Positions 27,539 through 33,691 of a stretch of DNA of 33,691 nt are shown piece after piece. Under the pieces are notes generated by a model. The model was not told the origin of the DNA. It saw only the letters and a list, made by a program, of their open reading frames with translations, and did no database searches. Position 1 is the stretch's first letter; every line of letters begins with the position of its first letter. The translations under genes were made by a program, and so were the position numbers. Source of the DNA: Candidatus Fermentibacteraceae bacterium (GTDB taxonomy: Bacteria; Fermentibacterota; Fermentibacteria; Fermentibacterales; JCC-6). The DNA is taken from positions 1-33,691 of the forward strand of contig JAUVIS010000010.1 of NCBI GenBank assembly GCA_030592635.1, read 5' to 3'.

Positions 27539-29879
27539 TAATTACTTCTCCTTCAGCCGCGGTAATGAGCGGTACAAGTCGTCCCGCCTGATCCGCAGCG
27601 TAAATGTTACTTCTTACAATGGATCCCCATCTCACGCCGGCAGCCTCCATAGCCCTGTCGGGCCTGGAAGCCCCTTTTCGAGGATCCGAGATCATACGCA
27701 CTTTATTCCCGTCAATAACCGAGATGGACAGCACAAGCCCGCTCCCTCTCAGGTAGTCAATCAGTTTATCGGCGTTTTCAACGCCATCAATAATATACTC
27801 CGCCGCAGCTGTTAAGGAACCGGGCGATCTGTACTTTCCCGAAATCTTCTTCATGGCAATGATCCTGAAACCCGCGGGAAGCACCTGAGAAAGAGATTTC
27901 AGTATCAAGTCAAGGTTCACAGATTCCATCAGTTGAAAATCCAGGTACTCGCTGTCACTGCCCATACCGAGAGGAATCGGCTGTGAAAAAACAAGTTTCA
28001 TCCGTCTTGCAAAACCGGAACTGTAATACACGGGAAGACCGCTTCTTCTCATCGCTCTTGTCCACATTCTTACCATATCAAGGTGTGAGGTGAATCGGGA
28101 GAGACCAGTCTTTGAATATCTCAGGCGTATTCTCTCGACAGGCAGACTTTCCGTAACGCGCCCGTTTATCCTGTCCTTGGAAATCAGAGAAGGGAAAGGC
28201 GGCACATTCCCGTCACAGGCACCGCAGTTACTGCAGCCGGCTGCTCTGCAATCAGAGAGTGTCTCCTCTCTGGAAGACCGCTCGTACTCGCGGATCAGCC
28301 ACTGCCTGCTTACACCCGTATCCACAAAATCCCAGGGAAGCGGATCTTCAATATGGAATCTGGCAAACTGTGTTTCGCTGATAAGCTTCTCCCAGATGTC
28401 CCAGCGGAAAAGATCACTCCACCCGTCGAAAACCGCACCCTCACGGTAAGCCCTCTCAAGAATATCCTGAGAATCTTTCCCGCCGGTACACAGAAAGTAT
28501 TCAACTGCGGAAACCTTTGGATCATTCCACGCCACCCTGGCTCTTCGGCAATTGCTCCTGACAAGCTGGATTCTTCTCCAGAGTTCTTCGTGCCCCGGCC
28601 GGGCAGCCCATTGGAACGGAGTGTGAGGTTTGGGGACAAAGGGTGAAATAGCTGCGGTAACCTTCCTTTTCTTTCCCATGATTTTCGCCACAGAGTCCGC
28701 AAGAGCGGCAATTGCCAGAATGTCCTCATCAGTCTCGCCCGGAAGGCCAACCATAAAGTAGAGCTTGATCCCGCGGGCGCCCATCCGCGAAGCCGTCTCA
28801 GCAGCCTTAAGAATTTCATCATTGGACAGGGGCTTATTGATAATTTTCCTCATCCGCTCACTGCCGGCTTCCGGTGCCATTGTCAGGTTGCCCTTGAAGA
28901 ATTTTCTGTTGCTGAGCCCCGGAAGAGTGTCCGGCCTCAGGGAGGGCTGGGATATTCTGAGATGCATCTCCTCTTCAAGCACATCAAAGCCTTCGAGCAG
29001 CTCATTCAATCTTGAGTAATCGCTGAAAGAAAGTGTAAGCACGCCCGCCTGCTCCCATCCTGTGCAGTTAACAGATTCTCTTATCAGCTCCAGAACATCC
29101 TCCGGACATCTTTCACGAACAGGCCTTGACAGCTGCGAGGCCTGGCAGAATCGGCAGCCGCGGGTGCAGCCCCTTGATATTTCCACAACCGCCCGGTCGT
29201 GAACCACTGTGGCCATGGGAACAATCTGCTTCACCGGAGCGTCTTCAATCCGCAACTTCTCAGATACCGCCCAGCGAACAGTCCCGCTGTCATGGTACGC
29301 GGGAACCAGCACTGAGGGCAGAGCAGAGACTCTGAGCAGTTTTTCGTTCCGATTCAGACTGGAACACAGAATTTTCATCAGAGGCAGAAGCCCCGCTTCG
29401 GCTTCACCGAGAAAAATGACATCCACAAAGGGCATCAGAGGAACGGGATTTGCCAACCCGCCACCACCGGCGAGAATGACCGGATCGTCGTCACGACGGT
29501 CTTCTGATCGTAATTCAAGCTTCATAAGATCAAGCAGTGAAAGAACATTAGTGTAAAGGATCTCTGTTGAAATACCGAATCCTACAACCGCGCGTTCAAA
29601 AACGGGATCTCCCGCTTCAAGGTCAAGCCACGGCAGATCCCTTTCCTTCATTATCCGATACATATCAGCCGCCGGATGAAATCCGCGCCTTACGGAGTAT
29701 TCCCCTGTTTCAAGCAGCAGATGCCGTACAACCCTGAGACCAAAGTTGGATGCTCCAAGCTCGTATGTGTCCGGATAAACAAGAGTAACTCTGGGGCCCG
29801 GCTCATCTGTTGAGGCGTTATACTCAAGTCCTATATACTGCTGGGGTCGATCCACTTCCTTCAATGCATCGAAAAACAA
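27528..29879 (-). CDS. TIGR03960-like radical SAM protein fused to a DUF2344/TIGR03936-type domain
   Basis: CTRGCRFCQAS radical SAM cluster; C-terminal RLRYSKTGLSRFTSHLDMVRMWTRAMRRSGLPVYYSSGFARRMKLVFSQPIPLGMGSDSEYLDF; next to rng-rplU. Confidence 0.88.
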   Translation of the reverse strand: MFFDALKEVDRPQQYIGLEYNASTDEPGPRVTLVYPDTYELGASNFGLRVVRHLLLETGEYSVRRGFHPAADMYRIMKERDLPWLDLEAGDPVFERAVVGFGISTEILYTNVLSLLDLMKLELRSEDRRDDDPVILAGGGGLANPVPLMPFVDVIFLGEAEAGLLPLMKILCSSLNRNEKLLRVSALPSVLVPAYHDSGTVRWAVSEKLRIEDAPVKQIVPMATVVHDRAVVEISRGCTRGCRFCQASQLSRPVRERCPEDVLELIRESVNCTGWEQAGVLTLSFSDYSRLNELLEGFDVLEEEMHLRISQPSLRPDTLPGLSNRKFFKGNLTMAPEAGSERMRKIINKPLSNDEILKAAETASRMGARGIKLYFMVGLPGETDEDILAIAALADSVAKIMGKKRKVTAAISPFVPKPHTPFQWAARPGHEELWRRIQLVRSNCRRARVAWNDPKVSAVEYFLCTGGKDSQDILERAYREGAVFDGWSDLFRWDIWEKLISETQFARFHIEDPLPWDFVDTGVSRQWLIREYERSSREETLSDCRAAGCSNCGACDGNVPPFPSLISKDRINGRVTESLPVERIRLRYSKTGLSRFTSHLDMVRMWTRAMRRSGLPVYYSSGFARRMKLVFSQPIPLGMGSDSEYLDFQLMESVNLDLILKSLSQVLPAGFRIIAMKKISGKYRSPGSLTAAAEYIIDGVENADKLIDYLRGSGLVLSISVIDGNKVRMISDPRKGASRPDRAMEAAGVRWGSIVRSNIYAADQAGRLVPLITAAEGEVINEG

Positions 29880-29887
29880 TCCCTTTT

Positions 29888-30400
29888 TCAGATCCAGAAA
29901 AAGACCTCCTGAGAAACAGGATTGCTGAAAAGACCGCCTGCTCTTGTGTGGCTCACAGAAAGATCCAGAGCCATTTTCTTTGTGAGTGCTTCATCAGTAT
30001 CCTTAAGGTATCCAAACCGCCAGAGAACACCGTAACGCAGCGATTCAACAGGAAAACCTCTCCGCTTCAGAAGTTCTGTCCAGTTCTCGCTGACACTGTC
30101 AATATGATCCCGAACAACAATTCCTACCCACTGCAATTCTGTATCCTCCTCTGTGAAAGAAGAATCCTCCCCGGGGAAGAACCACACCTGCTTATTGGGA
30201 TTAACAATGTCAGTAAAATGACCAATCAGTTCCGAAACAGTATCCCTTCCGCCTCTGGAGACTTCAAACTCCCAGAGATCATACCTCTGGAGTTTCAGCG
30301 GAGGAAGAAGAAGCCTCATTGCCTTGATCGCATTGAGTGCCGTTACCGCCTGGGGATCAGGTGTTTTCAACCGTACCGCGATCTGAACACTGTCCATCAT
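29888..30400 (-). CDS. PurS-like protein, probable tandem duplication of the PurS fold
   Basis: Directly downstream of purL-purQ; N-half VQIAVRLK-TPDPQAVTALNAIKAM...IVNPNKQVWFF and C-half VGIVVRDH...GFPVESLRYGVLWRF...LFSNPVSQEVFFW each resemble one PurS unit. Confidence 0.55.
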   Translation of the reverse strand: MMDSVQIAVRLKTPDPQAVTALNAIKAMRLLLPPLKLQRYDLWEFEVSRGGRDTVSELIGHFTDIVNPNKQVWFFPGEDSSFTEEDTELQWVGIVVRDHIDSVSENWTELLKRRGFPVESLRYGVLWRFGYLKDTDEALTKKMALDLSVSHTRAGGLFSNPVSQEVFFWI

Positions 30401-31209
30401 TCCACCCCCAGGTACTTCGCGAGACTCTTGAAAATAACAGCTCCCGGTCCGGGCTGATCTCCCAGACCCTTCAGAGATGAATTCCTCCTCATGTCGCCCC
30501 AGGGGCCCCGCAGATCCGGAGGAACCTGCCAGAGGTGGAAGCTCCGTTCAGGATGAGGCATCATGGCAAGAACATTGCCGTCAACATTCATAAGAGCCGC
30601 CACATCAAACGCTGATCCATTCGGGTTGGCGGGGTAGCCATCAGGATCAGAACCGTCAACAGCGCAGTAAGTAAGACCAATATGGCTCCTTACCCTCTCC
30701 ATGTCTTCTTTCCTGAAAGCGAATCTGCCTTCAGCATGGGCAAACGGCACAGGAATCGGCTCACCGTCCGCGGCACAAAGCCAGGGACACCTTTCAATTG
30801 CTTCAGGAGCAGGCCTCAGGTAAATCCATCCGGAAAGGTAACCGCTTCTGCCCGGTGCGAGATTTCCGGCAAGTGCTCCCTGAATGGATCCCGGCTTCCA
30901 TCCGGGAACCAGACCGCTTTCCAGTAATACCTGAGCGCCATTGCAAATACCGAGAATGGGTTTTCCGTTCACCGCCTCTTCAGAAATGAGATCCATAATG
31001 CTCTCCCGGGCAGCAATAACACCGGCCCTGATCCTGTCCTGAAAAGAAAAACCACCGGGAAGCACATAGGCGTCAGCTCTGTTGTCAGAAAGCAGTTCCA
31101 TTTCGTTCCAGTTGTAAATACGGGCACTAATGCCTGAATCCCTGAGTACTCTGGCGGTCTCGAGCTCACAGTTGGAGCCCGGGAATCTGATAACAGCCGC
31201 ATGGGACAT
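30397..31209 (-). CDS. purQ: Phosphoribosylformylglycinamidine synthase subunit PurQ
   Basis: IRFPGSNCELETARVL, YVLPGGFSFQDRIRAG, ILGICNGAQVL nucleophile, MMPHPERSF. Confidence 0.95.
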   Translation of the reverse strand: MSHAAVIRFPGSNCELETARVLRDSGISARIYNWNEMELLSDNRADAYVLPGGFSFQDRIRAGVIAARESIMDLISEEAVNGKPILGICNGAQVLLESGLVPGWKPGSIQGALAGNLAPGRSGYLSGWIYLRPAPEAIERCPWLCAADGEPIPVPFAHAEGRFAFRKEDMERVRSHIGLTYCAVDGSDPDGYPANPNGSAFDVAALMNVDGNVLAMMPHPERSFHLWQVPPDLRGPWGDMRRNSSLKGLGDQPGPGAVIFKSLAKYLGVE

Positions 31210-33488
31210 CAGATGCCCTCCTCTCTCCAGATAACCAAAGCCAGTTTATCCGACCACTCTTTTCTCAAAGTTTCCAGATCAACCGACCATCCGTTGCCCG
31301 AAACTGAGCACCCCTCGCAAACCCTTCCAGCCACGGAAACAAATTCAGGCAGAGTAACATCTTCAACGAAACGGGGATCAACTTCCATAAGATACCCCGG
31401 TGTCTCGGAGAAAAGAGTGACAGGATTTGAGTCAAGAGAAAATTCGATGCCAAGCTTTCCACTGGACAGAGCCATCTCGGCTCCGGCAATTGCAAGGCCT
31501 CCTCCGCTGATATCGTGTACCGAGTAAGCTCTACCGTCGTGAATCACCCCGAGAACCCAGTCTGCCATCTTCTTCTCCAGGGAGCCCCTGAAAGCTGGAA
31601 CTGTTCCGCCGTGATGATTGAGACAGCTGCGGTAGAAAAGACTTCCTCCCAGTTCATCCTTCCTGATACCGATGAGCAGAATAAGATTCCCTTCTTTCCT
31701 GAGTACAATATCGGTAGCTTTCCTGTGGTCGTGAATCTTCCCGAAAACCGCGACAATCGGAGAAGGGGGAATAGCCTTTCCGCCGGTAGACTGGTTGTAA
31801 AAACTCACATTGCCGGATACTACAGGCAATGGATAGTCGCCTCCGCTGAATCCCAGAAATCCGCAGGCTTCAACAATACCGGACACAGCCTGTTTGAATT
31901 GCCAGAAAGCTTTCGGATCCTCCGGGTTACCGAAATTCAGACAGTCAGTGGCGCATATTGGAGTGGCGCCGGTGGCAACAACATTTCTTACGGCCTCACC
32001 CACTGCGTGAGCTCCTCCCAGGAATGGATCAAGTTCCCCGTACCAGGGGTTACCGTCTCCGCTCACAGCCAGTCCGGCTCTGGAGCCCTCCACAGGAACG
32101 GAAACACAGGAATCCGCCTCTCCGGGTCTCAACCTGGTAACACCCTGCACCTCGGAATCATAGTAAGACCAGATGTGTTTTCTGCTGCATCCGGAAATTG
32201 AAGTCAGGATTCTGATTATATCTCTCGAAGGATCGCAGGGTCTTTCCGCAGGCTCGGGTACTCCGCTGTCCACCGGGCATTCTTCCCTCCGGTAAACGAC
32301 CCCCTCTGTAATGCAGTTGATGGGGGTTTCGGCTGCGTTTTCGCCCCTGCATGTCACACTGTATACAGGTTTGGATTTGAATTTTCCAATAACTGCCGCG
32401 CGACAGTGGGGAAAAAGCCTGGGCAGTTCAAACCTCTCATTGTACACAGCGAGAACATCATCCGCCACGGAAGCAGGCACAGCCAGTCCGTACCTTTCCT
32501 GGGTTTCGCTGCAGGCAATCACCTCCGGGGAAAGATTCTTTATTGAAACCGGCACCGCGTCCAGATCCACATCAATTCCCAGTCCTCCGTGGGCTGCCAG
32601 CTCACTGGTAACACATGCTATGCCTCCTGCGCCCAGATCCTTGAATCCGAACTTGACTCCCTTCTCAAACAGTATGTCAAGAACTGCCTGGTTAGCCTCT
32701 GAAAGCACTCGTTTAAGGAAGGGGTCAGCCACCTGGACAGATCCCATTCCCTGTTCACCATCCAGATCCGCGCTGGCAAAAGTGGCACCGCCAAATCCTG
32801 TGTCATCTGTGGGTTTGCCTGTAAGCACAAGAACATAAGGTTCCCTGTGTGCTTCTTCCGGAACAAAACTGTGTACGATCCTGTCATGAGGCACAACACC
32901 GAAAGCCACTACATTGACCAGACAGTTGTCATCGTACCCCGGGTGAAATTCTGTATCACCGCCCATGTTTGGAACGCCCAGAGCATTACCATACTTCCAG
33001 ATACCCTCTACAACTCCCCGGACAATACCCCGGATTGTTTCACCCCGGGCACCCTCCGGGTCGCCAAAGCGAAGAAGATCCATTGAGCCGGTAACCCTGG
33101 CGCCCATACAGTAGACATCTCTGACAATTCCACCTATGCCGGTAGCTGCTCCCTCAACGGGGAGAACCTGCGAAGGGTGGTTATGGCTTTCGTGAGCCAC
33201 AACAAGATCCCATTCCCGACCATCCTGATGGCAGAAACTCACTACACCGGCATCCTCTCCCGGACCTATGACAACTCCCGGAGAATCAGCGGACAGAGTT
33301 TTCAACACCGGCTTTGAGCTTTTGTATGAACAATGCTCGCTCCACATGGTGTCAAAGAGATGAAACTCCAGTGGAGTCGGCATTCTGTTCACATAGCCCG
33401 CAAGTTTTTCCGCTTCTTCAACCGTCATTGCCAGACCACGAGAGGAAATTTCTCTTTTCAGCTCTTCCCTGTCCGGTATTTTTGACAT
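31209..33488 (-). CDS. purL: Phosphoribosylformylglycinamidine synthase subunit PurL (small type)
   Basis: TMWSEHCSYKSSK, VVAHESHNHPSQVLPVEGAATGIGG, GGDTEFHPGYDDNCLVN; AGGAAGG SD before the ATG. Confidence 0.96.
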   Translation of the reverse strand: MSKIPDREELKREISSRGLAMTVEEAEKLAGYVNRMPTPLEFHLFDTMWSEHCSYKSSKPVLKTLSADSPGVVIGPGEDAGVVSFCHQDGREWDLVVAHESHNHPSQVLPVEGAATGIGGIVRDVYCMGARVTGSMDLLRFGDPEGARGETIRGIVRGVVEGIWKYGNALGVPNMGGDTEFHPGYDDNCLVNVVAFGVVPHDRIVHSFVPEEAHREPYVLVLTGKPTDDTGFGGATFASADLDGEQGMGSVQVADPFLKRVLSEANQAVLDILFEKGVKFGFKDLGAGGIACVTSELAAHGGLGIDVDLDAVPVSIKNLSPEVIACSETQERYGLAVPASVADDVLAVYNERFELPRLFPHCRAAVIGKFKSKPVYSVTCRGENAAETPINCITEGVVYRREECPVDSGVPEPAERPCDPSRDIIRILTSISGCSRKHIWSYYDSEVQGVTRLRPGEADSCVSVPVEGSRAGLAVSGDGNPWYGELDPFLGGAHAVGEAVRNVVATGATPICATDCLNFGNPEDPKAFWQFKQAVSGIVEACGFLGFSGGDYPLPVVSGNVSFYNQSTGGKAIPPSPIVAVFGKIHDHRKATDIVLRKEGNLILLIGIRKDELGGSLFYRSCLNHHGGTVPAFRGSLEKKMADWVLGVIHDGRAYSVHDISGGGLAIAGAEMALSSGKLGIEFSLDSNPVTLFSETPGYLMEVDPRFVEDVTLPEFVSVAGRVCEGCSVSGNGWSVDLETLRKEWSDKLALVIWREEGI

Positions 33489-33589
33489 ATTACCTTCCTA
33501 TGGAGTGTGACCGAGAATGAAGCATCCGCTAAGGCGGGATCTCGACAAGGTCTCGATTACGGCATAAAGGTTTCACAATCGGCTATAAT

Positions 33590-33691
33590 CCGTGCTGTCG
33601 CCGGGACGCCCTCAGTTACTGGCTCTGTTGCTTTCCGTGCTAACCGCTCGGGACACCCTCAGTTACTGGCTCTGTTGCTTTCCGTGCTGTC
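33590..33691. repeat. Tandem direct repeat array (40-nt core, about 47-nt period), truncated by the window end
   Basis: Core CGGGAC(G/A)CCCTCAGTTACTGGCTCTGTTGCTTTCCGTGCT at 33602-33641 and 33649-33688 differs at one position; partial core CCGTGCT at 33590; linkers GTCGC and AACCGCT. Confidence 0.92.

Noticed and set aside
31515-32201. 228-aa plus-strand ORF
   Set aside because: Antisense shadow of purL
33590-33691. CRISPR array at the right edge
   Set aside because: Repeats are separated by only 5-7 nt, so there are no real spacers, and no cas genes are present

Overview
Gene-dense bacterial housekeeping/accessory region, mostly on the minus strand. The lineage is unassigned; an FCB-group candidate phylum is only a guess, based on a PorV-like barrel and a T9SS-like C-terminal domain. 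From left to right: the 3' end of a polytopic membrane protein; a complete rnfCDGEAB operon with a 12-bp terminator hairpin; nrdR; a tRNA-His/Lys/Arg cluster with a good sigma70-type promoter; a short primary-type sigma factor; a DUF3343 plus cysteine-desulfurase-like pair; a PEBP-like protein, a CDF transporter and an M20 peptidase; a zinc-ribbon membrane protein and a parvulin-like lipoprotein; a PBP4-like D,D-peptidase (plus strand); efp, aroQ, a TPR protein and a DUF4837-like lipoprotein; a PorV-like barrel/OmpA fusion; a large S8 subtilase with a T9SS-like C-terminus; folD, rplU, rng and a TIGR03960-like radical SAM protein; a PurS-like protein, purQ and purL; and a truncated 47-bp tandem repeat array at the right edge. 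No complete new defence or mobile system is evident. The least ordinary items are (a) the barrel / tandem PGF-pre-PGF-like / OmpA fusion beside the secreted subtilase, (b) a 170-aa protein that reads as two divergent PurS halves fused in tandem, and (c) the edge repeat array. All family calls come from reading motifs by eye; no searches were run.
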